Positions 18,317-27,289 of a stretch of DNA of 64,000 bases are shown piece by piece. Source of the DNA: Aromatoleum bremense (GTDB lineage Bacteria; Pseudomonadota; Gammaproteobacteria; Burkholderiales; Rhodocyclaceae). The notes beneath the pieces are model-generated. The model saw only the letters and a list, made by a program, of their open reading frames with translations, searched no databases and had not been told where the DNA came from. Position 1 is the stretch's first letter. The number at the start of each line of letters is the position of its first letter. The stretch covers positions 2,294,001 through 2,358,000 of the forward strand of contig NZ_CP059467.1 in the NCBI RefSeq assembly GCF_017894365.1, read 5' to 3'. Both the position numbers and the translations under genes were made by a program.

Positions 18317-19345
18317 TCATGCAATGCGTTCGAATCGGATCGTGCCGTCGTCGCTGGTCAGCCTGCGAGCCTCGTTTCTTTTGACAAGGTAGTTGAGGTG
18401 AGCGATCGCTTCTCCCATCGCGAACATGACCTGGTGCGTGTCCAGCTCGCGGGGAAACAGTGTCGAGAGAACGTCCGCGGCGCTGCCGGGCATTCCGATT
18501 GCGCCCAGCAGTTCGTCGCAGCGTTCACGGTGGTGTGTTTCGAGCTGTGCGATTCTTGTCCTGATGCCGCGGAATGGTCGACCGTGCGATGGTAGCACGA
18601 GCGTATCGTCGGGCAAGTCCTTGAAGCGATTCAGCGAATCGAGGAACCAGCCGAGCGGATCGTCATTCGGCGTTGCCGCATAGACGCTGACGTTCGTCGA
18701 AATGCGCGGTAGCAGCATGTCACCCGAAATGAGTACCCCGAGCTGCGCGCAGTACAGGCTCGCATGCTCGGGCGCATGACCATATCCTACGATGACGCGC
18801 CACTCGTGGCCGCCGATCGTCACGACGTCGCCGTCGAACAGCCGGTGGTAGGCTCCGGGTAGCGTGGGCACGCCGCGGCGGTAACCGTTGCCGCGATCGA
18901 CGAGCGCCGCCAGGCGCCCGTCGGCGAGTCCATGGCTGCGGAATTGCGCGACCATGTCGGTGACCGAATATCCAGGTAGCTGGTTCCACGTCGTATGGCC
19001 GCACAGGAACTCGCCCTGCGTCATCCAGACCGGTGCGCCGTCGCGCGCGGCGAGCCAGGCCGCCAGGCCGAGATGGTCGGGGTGGTGGTGGGTGACGATG
19101 ACGCGGCCGACCGGGCGCCCGTCGTTCGCGAGGATCGTGTTCCAGTGCTCGCGCACTTCGTCGAGACCGAAGCCGGTGTCGATCGCGGTGAGCGTTTCGC
19201 CGTCGTCGAGCAGCCACAGGTTGATGTGGTCGAGGGCGAATGGCAGCGGCATCCGCACCCAGCTCACACCCTTCGCCACGGGAAGCGTCTCGCCGCCGGC
19301 AGGGGTCTCGCTGAACGGATACTGCAGTTCGGTAAGACGGTTCAT
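18317..19345 (-). CDS. MBL-fold metal-dependent hydrolase
   Basis: A 342-residue protein starting at ATG 19345 with GGAGAG seven bases upstream. The metallo-beta-lactamase motif is THHHPDHLG near residues 85-93, with further ligands in GHAPEHASL, SGDMLLP and the C-terminal SHGRPF. Length and C-terminal helical segment resemble the LACTB2/glyoxalase-II-like hydrolases found next to PHA or fatty-acid genes; the substrate is not known. It is divergent from the liuR-like gene and lies directly upstream of phaC on the same strand. Confidence 0.85.
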   Translation of the reverse strand: MNRLTELQYPFSETPAGGETLPVAKGVSWVRMPLPFALDHINLWLLDDGETLTAIDTGFGLDEVREHWNTILANDGRPVGRVIVTHHHPDHLGLAAWLAARDGAPVWMTQGEFLCGHTTWNQLPGYSVTDMVAQFRSHGLADGRLAALVDRGNGYRRGVPTLPGAYHRLFDGDVVTIGGHEWRVIVGYGHAPEHASLYCAQLGVLISGDMLLPRISTNVSVYAATPNDDPLGWFLDSLNRFKDLPDDTLVLPSHGRPFRGIRTRIAQLETHHRERCDELLGAIGMPGSAADVLSTLFPRELDTHQVMFAMGEAIAHLNYLVKRNEARRLTSDDGTIRFERIA

Positions 19346-19483
19346 CGGTTTCTCTCCGTTGGACGGGGCACGCAATCGCCGATTGCTCAAACCCCTCAAT
19401 TCTGATTAACTTTTTCGCTCTCTCAGAGCGGCTGCTTGCGCTGGACGCAATCGACCAGGCCGTTTTACTTCGGGCACCGACCA

Positions 19484-19921
19484 ATGGCAAGCGAACAAAT
19501 CTACACCATTACCGAACTCGCGCGCGACTTCGACGTGACACCTCGGGCAATCCGCTTCTACGAGGACCAGGGTCTGTTGAAGCCTTCCCGTGCCGGGCGC
19601 ACGCGCATCTATTCCAAGTCCGACCGTACCCGCCTCAAGCTCACGCTGCGCGGCAAGCGCCTCGGCCTGTCGCTCGCCGAAATCAAGGAATTGCTCGAGA
19701 TGCACGGCGGTGTGCGCAATCCCGCCGCCCAGCTGGTGCGTTTCCTCGTCGTGCTCGCCGACCGTCGCGAAGCACTCGAACAGCAGCGCGAGGACATCGA
19801 GGCGGTACTCGGCGAGATCGCGATGCTCGAAAAACAGTGCTCCGAGCTGCTCGGCCACGATGCCGGCGGCGCGGCGGCCGCACGCGCCGAGATCGTGCGC
19901 CGGATGCGCAGCGGGGCTTGA
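19484..19921 (+). CDS. liuR: MerR-family regulator of branched-chain/acyl-CoA catabolism (LiuR-like)
   Basis: A 145-residue MerR protein: winged helix-turn-helix at residues 6-75 (YTITELARDFDVTPRAIRFY), then a long coiled-coil dimerisation helix (about 85-125) and no cysteine cluster of the metal-sensing type. Proteobacterial LiuR proteins with this start and length repress leucine/isovalerate and acyl-CoA genes. The gene is followed after 15 bases by a perfect palindrome of LiuR-site type and then by a five-gene acyl-CoA operon, which agrees with that role. A clear Shine-Dalgarno is lacking before ATG 19484. The symbol is assigned from family and context. Confidence 0.82.
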   Translation: MASEQIYTITELARDFDVTPRAIRFYEDQGLLKPSRAGRTRIYSKSDRTRLKLTLRGKRLGLSLAEIKELLEMHGGVRNPAAQLVRFLVVLADRREALEQQREDIEAVLGEIAMLEKQCSELLGHDAGGAAAARAEIVRRMRSGA

Positions 19922-19936
19922 TTTTTTTTGCGATTA

Positions 19937-19954
19937 GTTTACGTTGACGTAAAC
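19937..19954. promoter_or_regulatory. Palindromic LiuR-type operator
   Basis: GTTTACGT-TG-ACGTAAAC is a perfect 8+8 inverted repeat lying between the liuR-like gene and the thioesterase start. Spacing and TTTACGTnnACGTAAA core agree with operators described for LiuR-family MerR regulators. It should control the 19998-24899 operon. Confidence 0.8.
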
Positions 19955-19997
19955 GTAATAACAACTGGAAATTCTACAATCCGGACGAGGAGACGCG

Positions 19998-20465
19998 ATG
20001 AGACACGAGCTGCCGATTTTCCAGCCGAAAGATCCTGGGTATGCAGATCGCGTCCATGAAAGTTTCCGCCTGCAGCAGGCGATGGCGCTGATCGGCGCCG
20101 AGTTGCCGGTCGTCGAGCCGGGCCATGTCGAGATCCACCTGCCGTTCAAACCGGAAATCACGCAGCAGCACGGCTTCATCCATGGCGGCGTCGTCGGGAT
20201 GATCGCGGACTCCGCGGCCGGCTACGCGGCGAACACGTTGACGCCGGCCGGCACCAGCGTGCTGACCGTCGAATACAAGCTGAACCTGCTCGCGCCGGCC
20301 GACGGCGAACGGCTCGTCGCGCGCGGCGAAGTCGTCAAGCCCGGCCGCACGTTGCTGATCACGCGGGCGGAAGTGTTCGCGATCAGGCGCGAGCAATGGA
20401 CGCTGTGCGCGGTGATGCAGCAGACGATCATGGCGATGCATGGCAAGAAGGAAGGGGTCGAGTGA
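19998..20465 (+). CDS. PaaI-family hotdog-fold thioesterase
   Basis: A 155-residue hotdog protein. The conserved block is QQHGFIHGGVVGMIADSAAGYA (about residues 53-74), where the HGG loop and the Asp of the helix form the PaaI/YbgC-type active site; a second strand VEYKLNLLAPADGE follows. It should hydrolyse acyl-CoA thioesters, releasing CoA when intermediates accumulate. It is the first gene after the LiuR-type palindrome, with a GAGGAG site seven bases before ATG. Confidence 0.88.
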   Translation: MRHELPIFQPKDPGYADRVHESFRLQQAMALIGAELPVVEPGHVEIHLPFKPEITQQHGFIHGGVVGMIADSAAGYAANTLTPAGTSVLTVEYKLNLLAPADGERLVARGEVVKPGRTLLITRAEVFAIRREQWTLCAVMQQTIMAMHGKKEGVE

Positions 20466-20520
20466 TTTCAGCCGCCGCTGCGCGGCCGCGGCGTTGCAGG
20501 CAAAACTGAAGGAATTCTCT

Positions 20521-21660
20521 GTGCCAGTCGAACTTCGTGTGTTGGGTGCCGATGACCGGGTCTGCCTCGACCATGTCCGCCAGTTCTTCCGCAACTATGC
20601 CGGGTCGCTCGGCGTGGACTTGTGTTTCCAGGGTTTCGGCGACGAGATGGCGTCCTTGCCGGGAGCCTACGGGGCGCCGCAGGGCAGGCTCTTTTATGCC
20701 GAAATCGATCGCCAGCCCGCGGGCTGCGTCGGAATCCGCCCGTTCTCCGACGGTATCTGCGAGATGAAGCGACTGTACGTCGAGCCGGCGCTGCGCGGGT
20801 TGGGCGTCGGTCGCGAACTGGTCCTCGCGGCGATCCGGGCGGCGAAGGAAATCGGTTACCGCCGCATCCTGCTCGACACGCTGCCGACGATGCGCATCGC
20901 CGTGAAGCTGTATCGCGAACTCGGATTCACCGAGGCGCCGGCCTACTACCCGACGCCGATCGAAGGGACGCTTTTCCTCGCGCTGGACCTCGACAACTGG
21001 TCCGAGGAGGAGGTCGCGAACGAGAACCTGTTCCACCTCTTCGATTACAACCGCGCCTGGGCGCAACAGATGCAGCAGATCGACCCGGGTTTCTTCGAGA
21101 AACTGTCGAAGCTGCAGGCGCCCGAATACCTGTGGATCGGCTGCTCGGATTCGCGCGTGCCGGCGAACCAGGTCATCGGCCTGCTGCCGGGCGAAGTCTT
21201 CGTGCATCGCAACGTCGCGAACGTCGTCGTGCATACCGACCTCAACTGCCTGTCGGTGATCCAGTTCGCCGTCGACGTGCTGAAGGTCAGGCACATCATG
21301 GTCGTCGGCCACTACGGCTGCGGCGGCGTGAAGGCGGCGCTCGGGCGCGAGCGCGTCGGCATCGTCGACCTGTGGCTGCGCCACGTGCAGGACGTGCACG
21401 TCAAGCACCGCCAGGCGGTCGATGGGCTGCCGCCGGAACTCGCGCACGATCGGCTGTGCGAGCTGAACGTGCTCGAACAGGTCGTCAATGTGGCCCAGAC
21501 GGTGGTCGTGCAGGACGCGTGGAAACGTGGCCAGCCGCTGGCGGTGCATGCGTGGATCTACGGGCTGAAGAACGGCCTGGTGCGCGATCTGGGCCTTAAC
21601 GTGACGCGCCCCGAAGACCTGATGCCGCGCTATGTCGCGGCGCTCGAAACGCTGGCCTGA
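20521..21660 (+). CDS. GNAT acetyltransferase-beta-carbonic anhydrase fusion
   Basis: A 379-residue protein starting at GTG 20521 with GAAGGA upstream. Residues 1 to about 160 are a GNAT N-acetyltransferase: MKRLYVEPALRGLGVGREL gives the acetyl-CoA loop, and FTEAPAYYPTP is the usual C-terminal strand. Residues about 170-379 are a beta-class carbonic anhydrase close to Escherichia coli Can: FHLFDYNRAWA, zinc ligands in GCSDSRVPANQ and HYGCGGV, and LCELNVLEQV. The frame is continuous, with no stop or restart at the junction. The carbonic anhydrase would supply or remove bicarbonate; the acetyltransferase substrate is unknown. Its place inside the acyl-CoA operon suggests a link to biotin-dependent acyl-CoA carboxylation, but no carboxylase gene is in the window. 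Confidence 0.9.
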   Translation: MPVELRVLGADDRVCLDHVRQFFRNYAGSLGVDLCFQGFGDEMASLPGAYGAPQGRLFYAEIDRQPAGCVGIRPFSDGICEMKRLYVEPALRGLGVGRELVLAAIRAAKEIGYRRILLDTLPTMRIAVKLYRELGFTEAPAYYPTPIEGTLFLALDLDNWSEEEVANENLFHLFDYNRAWAQQMQQIDPGFFEKLSKLQAPEYLWIGCSDSRVPANQVIGLLPGEVFVHRNVANVVVHTDLNCLSVIQFAVDVLKVRHIMVVGHYGCGGVKAALGRERVGIVDLWLRHVQDVHVKHRQAVDGLPPELAHDRLCELNVLEQVVNVAQTVVVQDAWKRGQPLAVHAWIYGLKNGLVRDLGLNVTRPEDLMPRYVAALETLA

Positions 21661-21699
21661 GAGCTGGCTATCCCTACAAGTCGTACAGGAGAGAAAAGC

Positions 21700-22890
21700 A
21701 TGAATGATCCAGTGGTCATCGTTTCCGCCGCCCGCACGCCGCTGGGCGGCTTCCAGGGCGATTTGTCCGCACTGAGCGGCCCGCAACTCGGCGCGGTCGC
21801 GATCCGGGCGGCCGTCGAGCGCGCCGGGGTCAACCCCGGGCAGGTGCAGGAAGTGTTGATGGGCTGCGTGCTGCCGGCCGGCGTCGGCCAGGCGCCCGCC
21901 CGCCAGGCTGCGCTCGGCGCCGGCCTGCCGCTGTCGGCCGGCTGCACCACGGTCAGCAAGGTGTGCGGCTCCGGCATGAAGTCGGTGATGCTCGCGCACG
22001 ACCTGCTGGTCGCGGGCACGAACGAGGTGATGGTCGCCGGCGGCATGGAGTCGATGTCGAACGCCCCCTACCTGCTGCCGAAGGCGCGCGGCGGCTACCG
22101 CCTCGGCCACGGCCAGGTGCTCGACCACATGTTCCTCGACGGCCTCGAGGACAGCTACTCGAAAGAGAACAAGGGTCGCCTGATGGGCACTTTTGCCGAG
22201 GACTGTGCGAGCCACTTCGACTTCACCCGCGCCGCGCAGGACGAGTTCGCGGTCGCCTCGACGACGCGCGCGCAGAACGCGATCCAGGACGGCAGCTTCG
22301 CGTGGGAAGTCGCGCCGGTGACGGTCCCGGGGCGCAAGGGTGACGTCGTCGTCGACCGCGATGAGCAGCCGCCGAAGGCGCAGATCGACAAGATCGCCGG
22401 CCTGAAGCCGGCGTTCAGGAAGGACGGCACGGTGACTGCGGCGAACTCCAGTTCGATCTCCGACGGCGCCGCCGCGCTCATGCTGATGCGCCGCTCGACC
22501 GCCGACAGGCTGGGCTTGAAGCCGCTGGCGACGATCGAGGGACACGCGACGCACGCGCAGGATCCGGCGTGGTTCACGACCGCCCCGGTCGGCGCGATTC
22601 AGAAGGTGCTGGCGAAGGCCGGCTGGAACGTCGGCGACGTCGACCTGTGGGAAATCAACGAAGCGTTCGCGGTCGTCACGATGGCGGCGATGAAGGAGCT
22701 GAACCTGCCGCACGACCGCGTGAACGTCCACGGCGGCGCGTGCGCGCTGGGCCATCCGATCGGCGCGTCCGGCGCCCGGATCATCGTCACGCTGCTCGGC
22801 GCGCTGAAGCGGTACGGCAAGACGCGCGGCGTCGCGAGCCTGTGCATCGGCGGCGGCGAAGCGACGGCGATTGCGGTGGAGCTCGTCTAA
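21700..22890 (+). CDS. Acetyl-CoA C-acyltransferase (thiolase)
   Basis: A 396-residue thiolase of normal length. The acylation Cys lies in SKVCGSGMKS (about residue 90), the His in NEAFAV and GGACALGHPIGASGARI (about 345-361), and the second Cys in SLCIGGGEA. It either cleaves acetoacetyl-CoA from amino-acid and fatty-acid breakdown or condenses acetyl-CoA for PHA synthesis. It begins 40 bases after the GNAT-carbonic anhydrase gene with a GGAGAG site, and its stop abuts the acyl-CoA dehydrogenase start. Confidence 0.94.
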   Translation: MNDPVVIVSAARTPLGGFQGDLSALSGPQLGAVAIRAAVERAGVNPGQVQEVLMGCVLPAGVGQAPARQAALGAGLPLSAGCTTVSKVCGSGMKSVMLAHDLLVAGTNEVMVAGGMESMSNAPYLLPKARGGYRLGHGQVLDHMFLDGLEDSYSKENKGRLMGTFAEDCASHFDFTRAAQDEFAVASTTRAQNAIQDGSFAWEVAPVTVPGRKGDVVVDRDEQPPKAQIDKIAGLKPAFRKDGTVTAANSSSISDGAAALMLMRRSTADRLGLKPLATIEGHATHAQDPAWFTTAPVGAIQKVLAKAGWNVGDVDLWEINEAFAVVTMAAMKELNLPHDRVNVHGGACALGHPIGASGARIIVTLLGALKRYGKTRGVASLCIGGGEATAIAVELV

Positions 22891-24048
22891 ATGATCCTCA
22901 CGCAAGAACAGGAGATGATCCGCGATTCCCTGCGCGCGTTCGCGCAGGAGCGCCTTGCGCCGTTCGCGGCCGAGTGGGACCGCAATCACACCTTCCCGCG
23001 CGAGGCGCTCAAGGAACTCGCCGAACTCGGCGCGCTCGGCATGGTCGTGCCCGAGCAGTGGGGCGGCGCGGGGATGGACTACGTGAGCCTCGTGCTCGCG
23101 CTCGAAGAGATCGCGGCCGGCGATGGCGCGACCTCGACGATCGTCAGCGTGCAGAACTCGCTCGCCTGCGGTATCCCGAACCGCTACGGCAGCGACGCGC
23201 AGAAAGAGCGCTGGCTGAAGCCGCTCGCGAAAGGCGAGAAGCTCGGCTGCTTCTGCCTCACCGAGCCGCATGTCGGCTCGGACGCGGCGGCGATCAGGAC
23301 GACCGCTGTGCGAGTAAACGATAATGAGGGCGACGGCTGGGTCATCAACGGCGTCAAGCAGTTCATCACCACCGGCCGCGAGGCCGACGTCGCGATCGTG
23401 TTCGCGGTGACCGACAAGAGCGCCGGCAAGAAGGGCATTTCGTGCTTCCTCGTGCCGACGGGTTTCCCCGACTACGCGCCGGGCTACATCGTCGCCCGCG
23501 TCGAGGAGAAGATGGGGCAGAAGGCGTCCGACACGGCGCAGATCCTGTTCGAGAACTGCCGTGTGCCGGCCGACGCCCTGCTCGGCGCCGAGGGCGAAGG
23601 CTACAGGATCGCGCTGTCGAACCTCGAGGCGGGCCGCATCGGCATCGCCGCGCAGTGCCTTGGCATGGCGCGCGCGGCGCTGGAAGCGGCGGTCAAGTAC
23701 GCGCACGAGCGCGAGACCTTCGGCAAGCCGATCTTCGAGCACCAGGCGGTGAACTTCCGCCTCGCCGACATGGCGACGCAACTGGAAGCCGCGCGCCAGC
23801 TCGTGTGGCACGCTGCGAGCCTCAAGGATGCCGGCCGGCCGTGCCTCAAGGAGGCGTCGATGGCGAAACTGTTCGCGTCCGAGATGGCCGAAAAGGTGTG
23901 TTCGGATGCGATCCAGATCCATGGCGGCTATGGTTACGTAGCCGACTTCCCGGTCGAGCGCATCTACCGCGACGTGCGCGTGTGCCAGATCTACGAAGGC
24001 GCGAGCGACATCCAGCGGCTGGTGATCGGGCGGGCGCTCGCCGCCTGA
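22891..24048 (+). CDS. Short/branched-chain acyl-CoA dehydrogenase
   Basis: A 385-residue flavoprotein beginning immediately after the thiolase stop, implying translational coupling. It has the ACAD N-terminal helical domain, the FAD-binding [12 protein letters not shown] (about 126-137) and the C-terminal [12 protein letters not shown] and IQIHGGYGY blocks. The catalytic Glu is at the short-chain position in [10 protein letters not shown] (about residue 368). Isovaleryl-CoA dehydrogenases have no Glu there, so despite the LiuR context it is more likely to act on butyryl- or 2-methylbutyryl-CoA. Electrons go to ETF. Confidence 0.92.
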   Translation: MILTQEQEMIRDSLRAFAQERLAPFAAEWDRNHTFPREALKELAELGALGMVVPEQWGGAGMDYVSLVLALEEIAAGDGATSTIVSVQNSLACGIPNRYGSDAQKERWLKPLAKGEKLGCFCLTEPHVGSDAAAIRTTAVRVNDNEGDGWVINGVKQFITTGREADVAIVFAVTDKSAGKKGISCFLVPTGFPDYAPGYIVARVEEKMGQKASDTAQILFENCRVPADALLGAEGEGYRIALSNLEAGRIGIAAQCLGMARAALEAAVKYAHERETFGKPIFEHQAVNFRLADMATQLEAARQLVWHAASLKDAGRPCLKEASMAKLFASEMAEKVCSDAIQIHGGYGYVADFPVERIYRDVRVCQIYEGASDIQRLVIGRALAA

Positions 24049-24107
24049 TTTCGTTGCCGCGCCCGCGGGAGCCGGGCCGGGAGGCCCGGGCAACAGGAGA
24101 CAGCAGG

Positions 24108-24899
24108 ATGTACGAAACTCTCGAAATCCGGACCGAAGGCGGCGTCGCGACGATCTGGATGAACCGCCCCGACGTGCATAACGCGTTCAATGCCCAGCTG
24201 ATCGCGGACCTGACCGCCGCCTGCCGAGAACTCGACGCGGACGACACCGTGCGCGTCGTCGTGCTCGCCGGACGCGGCAAGAGTTTCTCCGCGGGCGCGG
24301 ACCTGAACTGGATGAAGGCGGCCGCCGCAGCCAGCGTCGAGGACAACCTCGAGGATGCGCGTAAGCTCGCCGGCATGCTGCGCACGATTTCCGGGATGGG
24401 AAAGCCGACGATCGCGCGCGTGCAGGGCGCGGCGCTCGGTGGCGGCATGGGGCTCGCGAGTGCGTGCGACATCTGCGTCGCCGCGGAGCAGGCGGTGTTT
24501 GCGACCTCCGAAGTCAAGTTCGGCATCATCCCCGCGGCGATCAGCCCCTACGTGATCCGTGCGATCGGCGAGCGTCAGGCGTATCGCTATTTCCAGACCG
24601 CCGAGCGGATCACCGCCGCGCGCGCCGGGGAGATCGGCCTTGCGCACGAAGTCGTCGCTGCCGAAGCGCTCGACGCGAAAGTCGCGCAGATCGTCGCGGC
24701 GCTGCTGCAGGGCGGGCCAAAGGCGCAGGCCGCGGCTAAGGACCTGATCCGCAACGTCGCGAACCGGCCGGTCGGCGAGGCCGTCGTCGAGGACACCGCG
24801 CGCCGCATCTCCAGCCTGCGCGCGACGCCGGAAGCGAAGGAAGGCCTCGACGCTTTCCTGTCGAAGCGGCCCGCGGCGTGGGTGTCGCAGCAGGGCTGA
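24108..24899 (+). CDS. liuC: Enoyl-CoA hydratase, methylglutaconyl-CoA hydratase-like
   Basis: A 263-residue crotonase. The oxyanion-hole segment is KSFSAGADLNWMK (about 64-76), where the LNWMK ending is typical of 3-methylglutaconyl-CoA hydratases, and the second is GAALGGGMGLASACD. Catalytic Glu candidates lie in EVKFGIIPAAISPYV. It would hydrate methylglutaconyl-CoA in leucine breakdown. It is last in the LiuR-type operon, 59 bases after the dehydrogenase with a CAGGAG site. Biotin carboxylase genes (liuB/liuD), which usually accompany it, are not in the window. Confidence 0.85.
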   Translation: MYETLEIRTEGGVATIWMNRPDVHNAFNAQLIADLTAACRELDADDTVRVVVLAGRGKSFSAGADLNWMKAAAAASVEDNLEDARKLAGMLRTISGMGKPTIARVQGAALGGGMGLASACDICVAAEQAVFATSEVKFGIIPAAISPYVIRAIGERQAYRYFQTAERITAARAGEIGLAHEVVAAEALDAKVAQIVAALLQGGPKAQAAAKDLIRNVANRPVGEAVVEDTARRISSLRATPEAKEGLDAFLSKRPAAWVSQQG

Positions 24900-25020
24900 C
24901 CCAGTCGGTTTCGTCGGGGGCCGTTCCGCCTCCGGGAGCGCGTGACGCCATGCCGCACGGCGGTGCACGAATCGAAAACGCGACGACCAACGATCACAAC
25001 GATTCAACGGACCCGAGCAC

Positions 25021-25227
25021 ATGAGCCCGACTTCCCCCTGCATCAATCTGTGCCGCATCGACGCCGGCACCGGCTACTGCGAAGGCTGCTTTCGCAGCCT
25101 CGACGAGATCGCCGGCTGGAGCCGCCGCGCCGACGCGGAGAAACGCCGCATTCTCGAGGCGGTGGACCGGCGCCGCGCGCAGGCCCTCGCCGGGGCGAGC
25201 GCGGCTCGCGCGGAGCAAGCACGATGA
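25021..25227 (+). CDS. DUF1289 small protein (first copy)
   Basis: A 68-residue protein with the DUF1289 cysteine pattern [10 protein letters not shown]...[15 protein letters not shown] (Cys at about 7, 11, 20 and 23), probably binding a metal. Its last four bases overlap the start of the next gene (ATGA), which encodes a second protein with the same Cys layout. The function of the family is unknown. The 121 bases upstream show no obvious promoter. Confidence 0.85.
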   Translation: MSPTSPCINLCRIDAGTGYCEGCFRSLDEIAGWSRRADAEKRRILEAVDRRRAQALAGASAARAEQAR

Positions 25228-25406
25228 GCGATGCGCTGTGCGTTGGCGTGTGCATGATCGACTGGGATAGCGGAGTGTGCCTCGGTTGCGGCCGCACGCC
25301 CGAGGAGATCGACGGCGTGCCTGTGGCACCCGCGCCCGCGCAGACACCGGCGAAAGTGCCGCTGCCGGCGAACGTCGCGGCACAGGTCGGCGAAGGGGCG
25401 CAATGA
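25224..25406 (+). CDS. DUF1289-like small protein (second copy)
   Basis: A 60-residue protein with Cys at about 6, 10, 19 and 22 ([27 protein letters not shown]), the same spacing as the preceding gene, followed by an Ala/Pro-rich tail. Its start overlaps the preceding stop, and its own stop overlaps the MBL-hydrolase start at 25403, so three genes are translationally coupled. It looks like a tandem duplication that diverged after residue 35. Confidence 0.8.
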   Translation: MSDALCVGVCMIDWDSGVCLGCGRTPEEIDGVPVAPAPAQTPAKVPLPANVAAQVGEGAQ

Positions 25407-26323
25407 GCGCGGCGGCGAAGCTTCCGGCGACGATCGCCGTTCTCGAGCGCGGCTGGCTGTCGTCGAACAACGTCGTGCTGTTCGACGACAGCCAGGCGAC
25501 GCTGATCGACAGCGGCTACGTCAGCCACGCCGCCCAGACGGTTGCGCTGCTGCACCGCACGCTCGACGGCCGCCGCCTCGGACGGCTGATCAACACGCAC
25601 TCGCATTCCGACCATATCGGCGGCAACGCGGCGGTGCAGCGGGCGTTCGCCTGTGCGATCACGGTGCCTGCGGGGATGGCGGGCGCGGTTGCCGAGTGGG
25701 ACGAGGCGGCGCTGCTGCTGAGCACCGCGGAGCAGGCCGGCGAACGTTTCCACGCCGATCGTCTGCTGGCCGCAGGCGAGACCGTCGAGATGGGCGAACT
25801 GACGTGGCAGGCCCTCGAAGCCCCGGGTCACGACATGGATGCGCTGGTGTTCCACAATCCCGACCGCCGCATCCTGATTTCCGGCGACGCGCTGTGGCGC
25901 GACGGCTTCGGCATCCTGTTCGCGGACGTGCTCGGCACCGGCGACGGCATCGGTGCGGCGCGGCGTACGCTGGAGGCGATCGCGCGCCTGCCGGTCGACG
26001 TCGTCATTCCGGGGCACGGCGCGCCGTTCGTCGAGTTCGACGACGCGCTGGCCCGGGCGTTTGCGCGCCTGAAGGCGTTCGAGGAGGACGGCGCGCGCAT
26101 GGCGCGCAACGCGATCCGCGCCTGCATGACATTCTCGCTGCTCGACCTGCGCTCGATCGCGCTCGACGAATTGCCGGAACATCTCGCGCGTGTGCCGCTC
26201 TACCGGGAAGCCAACGCGCGTTTCCTCGGCCAGTCGCCGTCGGCGCTGGCCGACTGGCTGGTCGCGGAACTGTCGCGCGCCGGCGTCGCCCGCCGCGAAG
26301 GAGGGCGGCTGGTCGCGGTCTGA
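25403..26323 (+). CDS. MBL-fold metallo-hydrolase
   Basis: A 306-residue metallo-beta-lactamase-fold protein. Metal ligands are in NTHSHSDHIGG (about 64-74), APGHDMDALVF, SGDALW and the C-terminal VIPGHGAPF. The C-terminal third is helical. It is translationally coupled (ATGA overlap) to the two DUF1289 genes, suggesting a small redox or metal-related unit. The substrate is unknown. It is distinct from the MBL protein next to phaC. Confidence 0.87.
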   Translation: MSAAAKLPATIAVLERGWLSSNNVVLFDDSQATLIDSGYVSHAAQTVALLHRTLDGRRLGRLINTHSHSDHIGGNAAVQRAFACAITVPAGMAGAVAEWDEAALLLSTAEQAGERFHADRLLAAGETVEMGELTWQALEAPGHDMDALVFHNPDRRILISGDALWRDGFGILFADVLGTGDGIGAARRTLEAIARLPVDVVIPGHGAPFVEFDDALARAFARLKAFEEDGARMARNAIRACMTFSLLDLRSIALDELPEHLARVPLYREANARFLGQSPSALADWLVAELSRAGVARREGGRLVAV

Positions 26324-26410
26324 ATGCCGCCTGCATCGACACGGATTTTCGCCGCTGGCCTGTGCCTACGACTTTCGCCATAATCCCCGCGATATGGGGA
26401 GTGTCCTGTC

Positions 26411-27289
26411 ATGCAGATCGTCCTGATCAGTGGCTTGTCGGGTTCCGGCAAGAGCATCGCACTGAAAGTGCTGGAAGACGTCGGTTATTACGCGGTCGAC
26501 AACCTGCCCGCGACACTGCTGCCCGAACTCGTCGCCGAGCTGCGCGACACCGGGCACGTGCGCGTCGCGATCGCCGTCGATGTGCGGTCCGGTGCGAGCC
26601 TTTTGGCGCTGCCGCAGCAGGTCGAGCACCTGCGCGCGCTCGCGTCGGATCTGCGCGTGATCTTTCTGGATGCACGCGACGACACGCTGATCGCGCGTTT
26701 TTCGGAAACCCGCCGCCGCCATCCGCTGGCGAGCGAAGACGTCTCGCTCGCCGAAGCGATCCAGAACGAGCGCGGCGCGCTCGCGAGCATCGCCGAACTC
26801 GGCCACCGCATCGACACCAGCGAACTGCAGGCGAACACGCTGCGCGCATGGATCAAGGACTTCCTCGCGATCGAGGCGACCGAAGGGCTGACGCTGATGT
26901 TCCAGTCGTTCGGCTTCAAATACGGTATTCCGCTCGACGCGGACCTCGTCTTCGACGTGCGCTGCCTGCCGAACCCGCATTACGACCTGTACCTGCGGCC
27001 GTTTACCGGCAAGGACCTGCCGGTCATCGAGTTTCTCGACAGCTTCCCCGAGGTCGGGCGCATGTGCGAGGACATCCGCCGCTTTGTCGCGACCTGGTTG
27101 CCGAGCTACGCGCGCGACAATCGCAGCTACCTCACGGTCGCGATCGGCTGCACCGGCGGACAGCACCGCTCGGTGTATATCGCCGAATGGCTCGGCCGGC
27201 ACTTCAGCGACACGCTGCGCGTGCTCGTGCGTCACCGTTCCGCCGCGCGCCGTATCGTCGACCACGGCGCCGACGTGGCAGGCCAGTGA
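26411..27289 (+). CDS. rapZ: RNase adapter protein RapZ
   Basis: A 292-residue P-loop protein with Walker A GLSGSGKS at residues 8-15, a Walker-B-like [24 protein letters not shown] and the C-terminal RapZ block [23 protein letters not shown], then [16 protein letters not shown] (about 247-262). RapZ delivers the GlmZ sRNA to RNase E in enterobacteria; in betaproteobacteria the molecular target is less certain. The usual rpoN-hpf-ptsN or hprK neighbours are absent. Its stop overlaps the GTG start of the next gene. Confidence 0.95.
   Translation: MQIVLISGLSGSGKSIALKVLEDVGYYAVDNLPATLLPELVAELRDTGHVRVAIAVDVRSGASLLALPQQVEHLRALASDLRVIFLDARDDTLIARFSETRRRHPLASEDVSLAEAIQNERGALASIAELGHRIDTSELQANTLRAWIKDFLAIEATEGLTLMFQSFGFKYGIPLDADLVFDVRCLPNPHYDLYLRPFTGKDLPVIEFLDSFPEVGRMCEDIRRFVATWLPSYARDNRSYLTVAIGCTGGQHRSVYIAEWLGRHFSDTLRVLVRHRSAARRIVDHGADVAGQ

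Noticed and set aside
22891..24048. Isovaleryl-CoA dehydrogenase (liuA) call for the acyl-CoA dehydrogenase
   Set aside because: Catalytic Glu is at the short-chain position (YEGASDIQ), which isovaleryl-CoA dehydrogenases lack; kept as short/branched-chain ACAD.
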